A stretch of 64,000 bases of DNA, taken from the NCBI GenBank assembly GCA_965153355.1, contig OZ231128.1, forward strand, positions 40,486,001 to 40,550,000, read 5' to 3'. Origin of the DNA: Flaccisagitta enflata. Taxonomy: Eukaryota; Chaetognatha; Sagittoidea; Aphragmophora. The notes beneath the pieces were generated by a model, which saw only the letters and a list, made by a program, of their open reading frames with translations, was not told where the DNA came from and searched no databases. Below are positions 43,692-56,210 of the stretch, in pieces. Position 1 is the stretch's first letter. The number at the start of each line of letters is the position of its first letter. Made by a program: the position numbers and the translations under genes.

Positions 43692-44237
43692 CTAGAATTG
43701 TAAGCTTTCTAGGCAAGAAAACCTAGAATTGTTGACATGGTTTTCGTCATTGACTTTGTTGCTGTCTGTGTTGATGCCGCTGTTGATGATGTTGTTTATG
43801 CATCCGTTGTTGTTGTCTCTGACAAGTGCACGTTCTCTGCTACCTCTGTTGTTTCTTCCCTTGTCATTTCTATTTCCGTTCAAGTCTATGTTTTTGTTTA
43901 TGTTTTTGTTTGTGTTTTTGCCATCTTCGTCGTCATGACTTTTGTTTCTGCTTTTGTTTTTGACAATGTTTTTGTTGATGCCCACCTCATTGATACCCAC
44001 AACAACATTCATTCCAACTTTGCTGTTCATGCCTTCTATTACAATTCCTTCTTTACAGAATTTTAACTCAAACAATTCCGCGCTGGAGCCATTTTCGATC
44101 ATACCACCCACATATTTTGATGTCATTACTCTCATTATTCTATCACCCACATCCAATCTTATGTTCATCGTTTCCTCTGTTGTGCATTTGTCACCACTTT
44201 TGACAAAAATCTCACTCCTCATTGCTTCATACTTCAT
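43692..44237 (-). CDS. Unrecognised 181-codon frame overlapping an upstream frame by ATGA
   Basis: Starts MKYEAMRSEIFVKSGDKC and has an ordered first half (RIMRVMTSKYVGGMIENG), then Lys/Asn/Asp-rich low complexity. The preceding frame (ending EECMMDKLMSSVNKGSDKEA) stops with TGA in an ATGA overlap with this start, a layout common between retroelement ORFs. That upstream frame is swallowed by the (CA)n repeat at its 5' side. The end of this frame lies in the 43.66-43.74 kb inverted repeat. No domain recognised. Confidence 0.3.
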   Translation of the reverse strand: MKYEAMRSEIFVKSGDKCTTEETMNIRLDVGDRIMRVMTSKYVGGMIENGSSAELFELKFCKEGIVIEGMNSKVGMNVVVGINEVGINKNIVKNKSRNKSHDDEDGKNTNKNINKNIDLNGNRNDKGRNNRGSRERALVRDNNNGCINNIINSGINTDSNKVNDENHVNNSRFSCLESLQF

Positions 44238-44359
44238 GCTTCTTTGTCGCTTCCCTTGTTCACTGATGACATCAGTTTATCCATCATGCATTCTTCCTCC
44301 TTGCTGTTGGAGACGACGTCAATGTTGGAACCTAATGAGTTATTGATACGCGTAGCCGC

Positions 44360-44716
<357 letters not shown>

Positions 44717-44971
44717 GTCTTTACCATTGTGTACATTGCTGCCGTGCGTGTTAAATCCCGCTAACGATATCAAATTGAGTAGATCTTTACTATGTCTTTT
44801 GTCAATGTAAGATGTGCGCTGCCTGCATAGAACGAAACATATCTTCTCATTGTTTCTCCATTTGTCAGTTTGCATATTTGTTATTTCCATCTGTGTCTGT
44901 CTGTCCCTGTGTGTCTCTCTCAAACTCGGTCTGGCTGTCGTTTTGCATCAATCTGTCTCTGTATTTCTCCT

Positions 44972-45835
44972 TCTTTAGTCGCGCAACTCTTTGACAGTCT
45001 TACAGTTTGTCGATCCATTGGTCCATTGGTCCTCTTTCATGAGTGGGGCAAGTGGAGACCTGTCTCCTTACCGAATTTACTATGCATTGTCAGACAAACA
45101 GATTTGTTGCTTTCCATACAATTGGCGTTGATCTGCTCCTTTACCAATTCTTCCTTGAAAAAAAAAAACACTTTTGCGTTTACGGAGCAAAAGTTTCTAT
45201 AAGCGAAATCTACCAAAGCTTCAGTGATTGTCATGGAGACCTTTTGTTTACAAACAAGGTGACTCGGCTTGCGATTGATACAAAGAGATTCTTTACTATA
45301 TGAGAATAATTACATGATAAGCCACAGTAGGAACCACGCAAACTTTAGCTGTCATTTATTACTAGACGGCTGTTACTAGCAAGCTGAAACTTATGCTGCA
45401 AACAAGAGGTGTAGTAATCTTTCTTTTTACAGCCTCATTTTTACCTCGATGCTTTTACAGTAAAACTCGGTTATTCCATACTTCTGAACGAATCCCCGCT
45501 GTAAATGAATGGTAATCGACACTTACATGACATCTGTCACAAAAAAAATATTTTCAACATGAACCATGGCTTATAAAGGCTAATTTTTTGTATAAACATA
45601 AAAAGACATATTTGATCCTGGATTGACTTTTGATACAACTTAAACATGCCCTCAGATCATCTTTAATATTTATTGGTAATGCTACATAATGTCATTCACT
45701 CCTTAAAGTCTTCCCTTCACCCCTTTTATCAGCTTGTCTATTACCTTCTTTGCCACTCATTCCATCTCCCCTCTCTGATTCATTTTTAATCTGACTCATT
45801 GACCAAACTTTTGACTTATCACTGACATCAATTTC
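44972..45835. other. Mostly unique DNA with a short-element end
   Basis: TTTAGTCGCGCAACTC and a CGATCCATTGGTCC tract (44,973-45,035) mark a fragment of the hairpin-ended family. At 45,460 the string ACAGTAAAACTCGGTTATTC resembles a pogo-type end. No gene is seen in the rest. Confidence 0.4.
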
Positions 45836-45842
45836 CTCCTTC

Positions 45843-47332
45843 TCATGCTCCTGTAATTGTCATGCAAACTTTTTGTCTTTTGCTAATTGAATTGCCTCTG
45901 ATTTCTCCCTCAACAGGCCTACCGGTGAAAGACTCAACGGTGACTGTGATTCTGCCTGATTCTGCATCGGCATGCTGGATGGCGTTTTCCACGACGTGCC
46001 CCATGACATTGTGGACGGCGAATTTGACATGCCTCGTTGGCGCCTCCAGGAGCGTCACTTCCGGTTGATGCGTTTGACAGCTTCCTTGATTTACCGCTTC
46101 GCCCTCTGGATGGCCTGACTTGACTCCAATTACCCCTTTGATTGGCGCCGTCACATCCTCTTCCTCCACCTCACCATGACGTGCCGCGCTGACTCCTTGA
46201 ACCGCCGCCTTGCGTAACACCCCTTTGCATATCGCGTGATCGTCCTGCTTGCATAACGCTTCTGCCGCGTTGCTGGTTGCTGTGTTGTTGTCATCGTTGA
46301 TTTGTCATTACACTGTTAGCCGCAAAAATGACATTGTCAGAATTACAATCATCGTCTTTGTTGCCTCTTCCATCATTGTATTTCTTTGCAAATTGTTATG
46401 CCCAAATACTTTCAATTCTGTCTCTGATTCAACATGCAATGCATGTTTAGACATGCTCACTAGCGTCCGCTTGTCATCTTCATAAATTTTTCTAGTGACC
46501 TGCTGAGTCATTGATCGACAAAATAGACCCCTTATGAACTGTTGCTGAAGTATGACGCCTGGATACTCCTCGTATACCGGGATTGGTATCAAGGTGGGGT
46601 CGGGATGGGTCACCAAAATTGCTGTTGGCAGATGGCGTTTGAGCTCAAGGTGTGCAACTTCCATGACAGACTGGAATGTCATAGACTGACTGACCTGACA
46701 TCGTTGATTGGTGTGACTGACCAATTGACTGACCATCGTTGTTTCGAAAGTTGGGTGGGTAGAGTGTGAATACCACCATCCTTTTCAGCGCGCCAGCACT
46801 GCTGTCGCTCGACGATGACCTTCTTTTTCTTTTGATTTGCTGCTGATTCTCTCCATGCTGCTCCGTGATTCCATGATAACCTAAGCTAGTGTTAAAGTAA
46901 GTGTTAGCGTCAGCTCCACCTGGATCATCATCAGGTGCACCACCTCCTTTATCTCTTTCTCCTTTTTCAACACTCAATTTGGATTTTGCGTCCATATCCA
47001 TTGAGAACTTGTCTACACTTCAAAAAGCATTATGCTTTTTCTCTATGGATCTTTTGGTCGTGAAAACCTGTGTATAGGCACTATCGGTATTCCTTAAAGG
47101 CTGCCAAATCACCCCTCCAGACGCCGTAACACTTCATCCTCTCTTTTACTGCTTTCAGCAAGCGTTTTCCGAATTGTTTGATATTGATATTGGCCTTCCC
47201 TGGCTTGGGTCTACACCCCTTTACCGCATTTTTGGTTGTGACTCCGTCATGATTTGACATCCTGATGCTTGATATCCAATGAGATGAATCTCGATGCGAA
47301 AAAGTCGAAGACTCCTCCTTCACTTTTTCCAT
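45843..47332 (-). pseudogene. Isolated gag-like retroelement fragment
   Basis: Several minus-strand frames (47,081-47,332; 46,645-47,001; 46,308-46,736; 45,843-46,220) lie in order without overlapping a plus-strand gene. The third has IPVYEEYPGVILQQQFIRGL followed by a SMSKHALHVESE-like segment, which resembles the C-terminal half of LTR-retrotransposon Gag (F-x-x-GL, then an A-x-x-x-E helix). Frames change between pieces, so the gene is broken. No protease or RT follows it downstream. The family is uncertain. Confidence 0.4.
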
Positions 47333-47536
47333 TTGCGAGAGCCGTCGTTATTGTTCTGTTGAAGGGCGGCACCCGTTGAATCCCCTTGAAACGGCGCAGT
47401 GCTCCTACCCTTTTTGGTAGCATGTCTCGCCAACGTAGCTAGGCCCCTGGAGGAAATCCCATAAGGCCACCAAGTCTAACATGATATTTAGACGGACTTT
47501 CTTTTCAGCTTTGGTATCTTTTCTCTCATCTGCACA

Positions 47537-47704
47537 AAGGAGAGAAAAGTGGAAGTCAAATTGGTTGGCTTTACTCTTGACAGTAATGAAAACAGACAAT
47601 GGAGACAGACAATGAACAATAAATAAAGGTCAAATACAAAATGGATGACAATAGTACCAGCATAAAGGAGAGAAAAGTGGAAGTCAAATTGGTTGGCTTT
47701 ACTG
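47537..47704. repeat. Direct repeat of about 42 bp
   Basis: AAAGGAGAGAAAAGTGGAAG, continuing through CAAATTGGTTGGCTTTACT, occurs at 47,537-47,578 and 47,663-47,704, 126 bp apart. It lies at the truncated 3' edge of the retroelement and may mark its recombination or slippage point. Confidence 0.7.
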
Positions 47705-47763
47705 CCGCACCCAAATTGAGTTCCCTTTTATATCCCATATTCTATTTCTAAAGACTTGTGGTT

Positions 47764-48704
47764 TTATTTAAATGTGGTATTGATTGTGTAGTAGGAAATT
47801 GAAATAATATGGGACCAAAGATAGGGGCTAAAGGGCCTTATGGCAGTAAGGCTCAACTCCCTTTTCAAGTCCACAATGCTGGAATAGGACAAGCCTTCTA
47901 TTTTTGCGAGCAATTCATATATGGTGGGGGGGTCAGGTCTACTGTAGACCAACCCACCTAAAGATGATGAGTCAATTATACATCTCCATGTCGCCTCGCA
48001 TTCTTTGTCTGTCAAAGCATTCAGCGTTTCTATGTCCGTTGGCTTTTTTATCTTAGCTCGTGGTTTCATAACCACTAAAAAATTGTGAACACAGGCTGGT
48101 TGTTCGTCCATTTGCTTTGCAATGCCACTGGTGATCATTAGCCTTTGAAGCCGCACGGTAATTGCTCTCTTCAAGCCAGATGGCACATGGCTTTTAACAT
48201 GCATTTGAAGGTTCTCAGGGTACATAGCATCTAGGCAGAAAGTTGTTGTACCTAGGCGTAGGTGTTCAGGATTTCCAGCCAGACATCCATGTCTCATGTA
48301 TAAGAGGTCAATGACGTCCCATTCATATCTAGGGTCTACTTTGGCCAATAATTCCTTGAAATTTTCCTTTCAACGGCTCATACTCCAATATTCTGCACGC
48401 TCTTGTCTTAATTTCTTTAAATCTTCTTGTGACAGTTGTTGTCGGCGCAAAAATAGAATAATGCAGTTAAATCTATGGGCCCGTTTGTTCCTATATACTC
48501 AGCTGATTCTTCTGGAGTAGCATTGTAATACATTTGGTGTAGCTTCTCCCATTTCTTTGCCTTACCCTTAATGATTCTATCCTTTTCTTCTTCATTGCTT
48601 CCAATATAACAGATGGGCTGTAGTACCCCAACATTGTTTGTGGCGACATTGTCCTCACATTCAGGAGGCAGCATGGGTACCAAGCACCCCTGTTGGTAAG
48701 TCAA
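47764..48704 (-). pseudogene. Retroelement D: N-terminal part of a Ty3/gypsy-like RT
   Basis: Frame 47,764-48,348 shows LQRLMITSGIAKQM, HNFLVVMKP, WRCIIDSSSLGGLVY and PPTIYELLAKIEGLSYSSIV, followed by a DLKREL-type block. These correspond to the template-primer and first catalytic-Asp blocks (R-x-x-x-D...LN, then D-L-K) of LTR-retrotransposon RT. The upstream frame 48,417-48,704 is the linker after protease. The sequence ends before the YxDD box, and no RNase H or integrase follows, so the element is 3'-truncated. Confidence 0.65.
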
Positions 48705-48883
48705 TCAGGTCGTCTTCAGCCTCGAGTAAAAAATCAACAGAAATCTTTGTTCCTAAGTCTTCTCCCCGAAGCTTAATTCTGTAGATTTGAACAACTTGGT
48801 CCGCCGGTCTGAGTCCCCTTTTCTCATAGTCTTTGGGATATTTATGAAAGAAAATGTCTCCAGATTCAGCACTTCCTCCAAAT

Positions 48884-49330
48884 TCAATCTAGTCCAATAA
48901 ACAATGAATGGCCCTGTCTGGCCGTCACACCCTTTTCAATGACAACAGGAATGCGGGCCATATTAACCGTTTCATTTTGAATGGCGTTAATCTGATTTGA
49001 TAAGTCATATCGATGGACAGGAATAGGAATCCCGTCCATGATAAACGAGTTATTTGCAGCATCTAATTTGATAGACAATTCCTGCATGGTCTGATATCCA
49101 AGGATCGATGAGTAATTTGAATTGCCTTGAAAGACGTAAAAGTTAACCATCTTCTTGACAGAAGTGCCAAAATTTACATAAGTTTTCACCATGTGTTGGA
49201 TTTTCATCAATCCGCCAGTAAAACTCTTAGCGTTGACCGTTTTGGACAGGGTTTTAAGATCCAGCCTGCTTTCTTCTACCTATGTTTGTGACAATAGATT
49301 TTAAGGTACTTCCTGTATCCATTAACGTCT
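48884..49330 (-). pseudogene. Retroelement D: aspartic protease
   Basis: LMDTGSTLKSIVTN at about 49,285-49,325 is the DTG active-site block of a retropepsin. It is followed in another frame by VNFYVFQGNSNYSSILGYQT, containing the ILG block that supports the active site. A frameshift lies between the two (49,210-49,285). Family assignment rests on these two motifs and their correct order before the RT. Confidence 0.6.
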
Positions 49331-49441
49331 GTAAAATCCGTCCGTCCTTATCTGGGGCTCTTAGTCTATCAAAAACTGGTTACTTTGCAAATGGAAGCAT
49401 GCCAGAGATGAGATTTACAAAGTCTCTTGGCCCTACTGTTC

Positions 49442-51667
49442 TTACATAATGAACCGCTTTATGCTCCCTTTTGTTGGCTTCCTCATAGAGGTGATACAAA
49501 TTGATCGATTCGGTCTTCTGATCGGTATCTTGGTCAACCAAATCTTCGGTCGCCATCGAGCTTGGTTCACTTGTCCAGCAATCGGGTGAGAGGCATATGC
49601 GCTGAAAGAGTGATTTTTGCCATCTGATGACTCATGATTTTCCCCCAAATTACTGTTTCTTAGCATAGCTTTTCCATCACATAGGACAATGTCGAGTTTG
49701 GCAATATCATAGTAAGACAGAATGGAACAATTGATTCTAGAGGAAATCCAGAATGTAATGCAGACGCATGATTTTGTTTTCCTCAAATTATATAAAAGAC
49801 GATTTCCTGATCTTTTTATCCACAGATCGACTTTCTTTGTTAAAGTCATTTCCTGTCTGTCAATACCTGTTATTGTTTCTCTAGTTTCATAATGGACAGC
49901 ATCATTTGGGACGTTTTCCGGACGCAACAAAGAAATCATTGATTGCGAGTCCGTGATTATTTGGCCTATTCCTTCAATCTCAATACAAGGTGATTGGTCT
50001 GTTTTTATATTTATCCTTGTTTTTAAATGATTTTTGTTGACAAGCATTAACTCTGTCATCCTCAATAGCATTTGTATAATCACGGCTTTTGCCTTTGATT
50101 AATTTAAGCTCATCAGCCATGGTGAATTGATGGGCATTAACTTGCTTTTGAGGGGTGGTCATTGAGTTGGCCACTTGTTCTGATTGGAGCAGGTTTTGGC
50201 AGAAAGCAACTCCAGCAAAAATCTCATTTTTTGCCATTTCTTTGATCAAATAATGATTATTTAACCCAGCTACAAAGTGGGAAAAAAGTTGAGACTTATA
50301 CAACGGGCTTCCACAGAATTCAAAGAATTGACTTGATTCAATACTATGGTTAAATAGTTCAGTCACCTTAAATGCCCAAATGCCTATTTGTTCATGTTTA
50401 TGGCGAATTTCCGTTCTTAATTGTACTTGATAATTTTGTGTATTTTCCAAGCCCAAAGAACAACCAATTTTGGCAGCCAGACTATTAACTGAAATATTTG
50501 GATTGGCTGTCTAAATTTGTTGGACTTGGAACCTAAGTTTATGCTCTTTAAAGGATTGAGTAAATTTATAGCATAGTTCTCTATTGTTAAGTCCTAAAAA
50601 ATAGATCTATTGAAAAGCAAAATCACAAAACCAAGAACGAAAACTCTTTTTGTCCTTCAATGAATACATGGGTACGTCCTTAGTTAATAATTTGATTCTT
50701 CAATTTAAATCATCATTTGTGGCACGCACTGGTGGTTGTGGGTTAGATTGATAATCATGGGGGTATGGGTCTGGCCGATTTTAAGGGCGATGTCCATTGT
50801 TGTTGTTATTTCCAATATTTCCTCCTCCCCCTCCAGGAACACCCCTGTCTCCTCCATGACCACCTCCATAACCACCATTATATCCCCCATTTCCTGAACT
50901 ACCATGACCATAACCATTTCCATTTCCATCTCTGTTTTCTCCCCCACCATTGGGATATATGTTATTTTGATCATTATTTCTATTGTTTCTGTTGGCAGGG
51001 TGATTTCGATTTGGAAGATTGTTACAAAATCCATCGGATGATGCCCGGGGCTGGTAATTATCGGTTGCACCTACCCTGGGCTGGAAATCCTTTTCTCCAA
51101 CGACGGCCGAAACCGTATATGGAAGGGGAAGATCCGCAGGTTGGTTATTTTGGTCATTTGCTGGGTCAACAGGCTTAATGGGTGATTTGTAGAACGATTG
51201 GACATTATACTTATCATCCCCCCTGGGTTTGTTAGGTGATTGGATTGGTTTGAATTGACTGAATTATCATCATCATCGTCATCACCATCTCCTCCTTGCC
51301 CTCCAGAGCCTGAGGCAATAACTACCCTTTGGCTGGGTTTAGCCGGAGTTGAAGTCTGTGGTTGTTTATAAGCATTATCTCTGTTTACTTGGTCATTGAA
51401 AATCCGTCGGTACATCTCAGCTGGTCCTTTGTATCGATCGATGCTTTCCCTAGCCTTTTGCAACTCATCTAAGTCCACTCCCCTGCTTGTATTATAACTT
51501 ATAAGCTGGTCATGGGTTTTTTGTTCAGCTTCAGTCATCACATAAGGGTTTTTAAAGTTTGGAGGGCCCGTTATGAATGATGAATCTTTTTCTTTATTAT
51601 TTCCTTCTTTCAGTGTTATTTCTCGGGTTTTCTGTGTTAAATCATGATGAAAGTAACTAAAATTCAT
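49442..51667 (-). pseudogene. Retroelement D: gag region
   Basis: The frame 51,071-51,667 starts MNFSYFHHDLTQKTREIT and ends in an acidic DDDDDD tract. The region 50,700-51,070, read in a shifted frame, gives an Asn/Gly-rich stretch (NGNGYGHGSSGNGGYNGG) typical of nucleocapsid-like tails. Frames 49,980-50,456 (with FFEFCGSPLYKSQLFSHFVA and GLNNHYL) and 49,442-50,083 complete the region up to the protease. Gag helical repeats are plausible but not diagnostic. At least three frame breaks are present. I see no clear CCHC knuckle. Confidence 0.5.
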
Positions 51668-51786
51668 GATATTTTCTATGTCCTCATGGGATATATAACC
51701 ATCCCAAGCCAGTGAATCGGGAGTGTGTGAGATGGTTTGAGCAGTTGAGGGGATAGTGCTTGCGGATGGTATGAGTTGTTTGCTTT

Positions 51787-53378
51787 TTATGATAGTTGAA
51801 ACAACATTGCCCTAACAAAAGGAGGCCAGAATTCTCTAATTTACAAAGGATGAAAGCCTTGCAAGCTTTCAATGGTGTTTACTCTGCATTGCTCACAACT
51901 ATCCTTTATCAAGGACAAACAAAATAAGATGCTTACCTGACAAAACTATCAGCTTGACTGCACCATTCAGTATACACAAAATATCTTACAAAAGTAACAA
52001 TCAAAGATTACTAATATACAGGTGGAAGCACTGAAACTAGCAATATTGATAAGAAAACCATACCTTTAGAGGCAAGAATCGAGGTACAACCATATGGGAC
52101 TGCCGGCATTCTCTGCCAAGGTACTGATACTTATGAAAGTTGAAACAACATTGCCCTCACAAAAGGAGGCCAGAATTCTCCAATTTACAAAGGATGAACG
52201 CCTTGCAAGCTTTCAATGATGTTTACTCCGGATTGCTCACAACTATCCTTTATCAAAGACAAACAAAATAAGATGCTTACCTGACAAAACTATCAGCTTG
52301 ACTGCATACCATTCAGTAGACACAAAATATCTTACAAAAGTGACAATCAAAGATTACTAATATACTGGTGGAAGTACTGACACTAGCAATATTGATTAGA
52401 AAACCATACCTTTACAGGCAAGAATCGAGGTACAACCATATGGGACCGCCGGCATTCTCTACCAAGGTACTGATACTTATGAAAGTTGAAACAACATTGC
52501 CCTCACAAAAGGAGGCCAGAATTCTCCAATTTACAAAGGATGAACGCCTTGCAAGCTTTCAATGATGTTTACTCCGGATTGCTCACAACTATCCTTTATC
52601 AAAGACAAACAAAATAAGATGCTTACCTGACAAAACTATCAGCTTGACTGCATACCATTCAGTAGACACAAAATATCTTACAAAAGTGACAATCAAAGAT
52701 TACTAATATACTGGTGGAAGTACTGACACTAGCAATATTGATTAGAAAACCATACCTTTACAGGCAAGAATCGAGGTACAACCATATGGGACCGCCGGCA
52801 TTCTCTACCAAGGTACTGATACTTATGAAAGTTGAAACAACATTGCCCTCACAAAAGGAGGCCAGAATTCTCCAATTTACAAAGGATGAAAGCCTTGCAA
52901 GCTTTCAATGGTGTTTACTCCGCATTGCTCACAACTATCTTTTATCAAAGACAAACAAAATAAGACGCTTACCTGACAAAACTATCAGCTTGACTGCACA
53001 CCATTCAGTATACACAAAATATCTTACAAAAGTAACAATCAAAGATTTCTAATATACTGGTGGAAATACTGATACTAGCAATATTGATTAGAAAACCATA
53101 CCTTTAGAGGCAAGAATCGAGGTACAACCATATGGGACCATCGGCATTCTCTACCAAGGTACTGATACTTATGAAAGTTGAAACAACATGGCCCTTACAA
53201 AAGGAGGCCAGAATTCTCCAATTTACAAAGGATGAAAGCCTTGCAAGCTTTCAATGGTGTTTACTCTGGATTGCTCACAACTATCCTTTATCAAAGACAA
53301 ACAAAATAAGATGCTTACTTGACAAAACTATGAGCTTGACTGCATACCATTCAGTATACACACAATATCTTAGTAACG
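51787..53378. repeat. 346 bp tandem satellite, about 4.6 copies
   Basis: The string TTATGAAAGTTGAAACAACA (TTATGATAG in the first copy) recurs at 51,787, 52,131, 52,477, 52,823 and 53,169, a period of 344-346 bp. Copies 2 and 3 are almost identical, while copies 1, 4 and 5 differ at scattered positions. The same short frame is open in several units but is interrupted in others and starts within the repeat, so I do not call it a gene. The array abuts the 5' edge of retroelement D. Confidence 0.9.
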
Positions 53379-53379
53379 A

Positions 53380-54215
53380 ATGATCATCGGGATGATGATC
53401 ATCCGTCCTGGCTAAAGATCTGTCCTTAATCAATTTCTGAGCTTCTTAATTATCATTAATTGAGAGAAAAAGAGAGAGAAATTGAGCTAAGAGAAAGAGG
53501 CTTTATTCCAGACTGAAGAGAAAATTGGATCGCGGTCGAGCAATGCAAAAAGCGAGAGGCAGAGAGAATTTGATAATAATCAAAGGTCAGAACTGGTCGG
53601 TTCACGACACGGCCTTCACTACCTAGAGATCATCTTCAATCTATTTAGGATAGGTGAAGATAATCTCTAAAACAAAAGCTCGGACCCCGTCTAATATCGA
53701 TACGTTTAAAAACTAAATTCTTAGAAAAATTTAGAAAAGAACGGATCTAAAAAAAAATTCAAAAAATTTTTGATATGTGGAAAATCTCCAGGTGTTACGG
53801 AGATGAAAAACCACCATTCATTCAAACATACCTAACATAAGAACACAATTCTCAACATACCATTCAATCGAAAGAACACGTGAGTTAAACATTCACAGTC
53901 ATTCATTCCATTCGAGGCACGCCGAAAATTGAAGTACAATCATTCCGCATTATGAAAAACAATAACAATCGCCGACGGAAAGTTAAAGGACAAAATCAAA
54001 ATCATAATCGCAAAATTCTGTACAAGAAATTGGACTCTGCGCTCCGAAAGCAAAAATCAACACTTCACCTTTCCTCAACACCTCGACCACTCAAATCAAC
54101 AAAGTGCGTGTTGTGGTAATGAAAGTGACAAGTACTGACAAGATACTGACAAGATACTGACAAACAAGTTATAATCACCTCGAGTGGAAGACAAGAGAAC
54201 AACAGACAAAACGTG
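53380..54215. other. Possible promoter/5' region of candidate gene S
   Basis: No repeat or coding frame recognised. It lies directly upstream of the signal-peptide exon at 54,219. TGACAAGATACTGACAAGATACTGAC (54,133-54,162) is a short tandem repeat just before that exon; no clear TATA box was identified. Confidence 0.3.
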
Positions 54216-54218
54216 AAA

Positions 54219-54293
54219 ATGAGATATCACCCCCTCCTCTTCTTCGTTCTCTCCGTCCTCCTCCTCCCAGGGAGCGTAGCGGACCAATCAGAG
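54219..54293 (+). CDS. Candidate gene S, exon 1: signal peptide
   Basis: The ATG at 54,219 encodes 25 residues: MRYHPLLFFVLSVLLLPGSV, then ADQSE. This is a textbook signal peptide with a likely cleavage after SVA. The exon ends in phase 0 at a strong donor, GAG|GTGAGA. The pyrimidine-rich composition matches the hydrophobic core. The next candidate exon keeps the phase, which supports a real secreted-protein gene. It is too short for usual ORF listing. The family is unknown. Confidence 0.55.
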
Positions 54294-54399
54294 GTGAGAA
54301 AACCAATTCAGCAGATTCGTGATCTAACCCTACCCTAACTTTCCTTCTTCGCTGAAAAGAAGAAAATTCAAGGTCAACGCAAAAAATTTTTCTCAACAG

Positions 54400-54532
54400 A
54401 CACCGCAACAACGAGACGGAGAAAGCAATGGCGATTTCAATCAACGCATCGTGCAATGGTTGAGCACGCGTCCAGAAAAGCCCGATTGCCAACTTGACTC
54501 AAAACAAGCCGTCATACGTGATTTTGGATACG
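54400..54532 (+). CDS. Candidate gene S, exon 2
   Basis: It begins after TTTTTCTCAACAG (intron 54,294-54,399, 106 bp) and ends at TACG|GTGAGA. Read in phase 0 it gives 44 codons without a stop (TPQQRDGESNGDFNQRIVQW, LSTRPEKPDCQLDSKQAVIR, DFGY) plus one base. The composition is that of an ordinary soluble secreted protein with one cysteine. Together with exon 1 this is the best host-gene signal in the right half of the window. Confidence 0.55.
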
Positions 54533-55315
54533 GTGAGAAAATTTTATGCATTATTTAATCTAAATGCCACAGTCACGAGGCGACAGCATTCTACACGCTA
54601 ATTTCTGAAAATTTGGTGTTGAGTACTATCTTCTCTACCAGCACAGAGTATGGCAAAACGTGTCTCATCATCATCATTCCTAGACACATCAAAGGCAAAA
54701 ATGGAAAAGACGTGCTCCACATCTCATAATGCATACAGAGGATCGATCTGGTCCTGTCACCTCTAATGTGCGGAAGAGTATAACCAAATCAGAGCAAAGA
54801 CGAATGAGCTGGAGCCTACGCTGAGCCGTCATTGGCATCACCTCCTGCTTGTTGGCGATTAGCTATCCAGGACTCGTCCACGATACAAAAACAAGCGACC
54901 TCGAAGGAAAGAGAAGAAGAAGAAGAAAAACGACATAAAGTCTACCATTATGTCAGTAAGTGAACTCAGTGTGAGCGTGTCAGAGTAGAGAAAACGCACC
55001 CTTTCCTGAGTTTTGACTTCCGCCAAGCAGAGTGGAATTGGGGGATTTGAAAAAAGATGGAGTGGCATGAAAGGAATCCGGATGTAACTATAGTGTAATA
55101 TTTGTGAACAGTTAATATTTGCAGAAGTAATATTTTGGGAAAAAAAGTGTGCAGAATAATAACTATTTTGTCATTGACAAAATAAGTGTGAAATAAATAT
55201 TTGGCCAAGGAAACAGTAGTTAATAATTACTCAGTTGAAATGAAGAAAATGAACGGAACTGGAAGGATGTCTTTAGAAAGCGTTGCAGCATTAACCAGGT
55301 GAGAGGAAAACGGGG

Positions 55316-55470
55316 GAGAGAGAGGGAGAAAGAGGGAGAGAGGGGAAGAAGAAAAGGAAGAGAGGAAGAGGAGAAGAAGAGAGAGAGAGAGAGAGAGAGA
55401 GGGGGAGAAAAGAGGGAAGATGAGAGGAAGAGTGGGGAGAGAGGGGAGAGAGGAGAGAGAGAGAGAGAGC
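55316..55470. repeat. GA/GGA-rich purine tract
   Basis: Interrupted GAGAGA, GGGAGA and AGAAGA repeats. They lie in the presumed intron before the candidate micro-exon. Confidence 0.85.
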
Positions 55471-55533
55471 TAACATAGTATCCAGCGACCACCGCCAAAA
55501 AAAAAAATAATAGTATTACATTTTATTCCCAGG

Positions 55534-55554
55534 CCCTCGGCACGACAGAAAACG
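55534..55554 (+). CDS. Candidate gene S micro-exon (21 bp)
   Basis: ATTTTATTCCCAG|GCCCTCGG ... GAAAAC|GTAAGC: a good acceptor and donor enclose 21 bp. If joined to exon 2 (phase 1) it adds seven codons without a stop and keeps phase 1. Such a short interval can arise by chance, so this is only a candidate. Confidence 0.25.
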
Positions 55555-55559
55555 TAAGC

Positions 55560-56210
55560 AGCAATCGAAGACGATAGGAGAAGGAATCGAGTTGAACGAA
55601 ACAAAAGGCCCGCGACTTATGCGCAAAATGGCGCAAAATGGCGTTTTTTGCGCAATAAAGGCGAAAGTGGAGAAGGAGTCGGATCGGATGCGTCAGATGG
55701 AAACAAAAGGCGCTGATAACGAAATTGAACAGTGAGGAGTGGAGAAAAGGTGGCGCGGCGGCCACTGAACCACCGTGGTAGAGGCAGCGTTAAAAAGAAA
55801 AACTGGTAGTGAGAAACTGATATAACGAATACTTGTGAATAAGAGACTTCGTTAATATACGATATATACAATAAAGTGTTTTAGTCGAAAATTTGTTTGA
55901 AGACCAGAACATAGACAGAAGAGCAATTAATTGTGATAGTTAAGTCAAAGTTTGTGAGGTTGCTTTTATTTGTGTGCAATGAATTATCGCAAATAAAAAT
56001 TCTGTACATGACATAACACAAATTAATCATTTCTTTACAGCAAAGCAAGTTTTATCATTTTAATATTTTAGTTTCCACCTTTTGTTTCGTTTCTCTCGGG
56101 GGTTTGAGTGTTTAAAAATCTTTTCTTTTAGAAATCTAAAGGTGGGTGGTCGCTGTTCCGTCTTTTAAGGAATTTATATCTGCACACTTGACTGTGAAAT
56201 TACTTGCAAA
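55560..56210. other. No gene recognised; intron-like
   Basis: AT-rich DNA with two acceptor-like strings (TTTCTTTACAG near 56,030-56,040 and a TTTTAG near 56,070). I found no coherent exon here. Confidence 0.3.

Noticed and set aside
52368-53383. Recurring 60-112 residue frame in the 346 bp satellite
   Set aside because: It recurs only because the unit recurs; length and end differ among copies, and no domain is seen.
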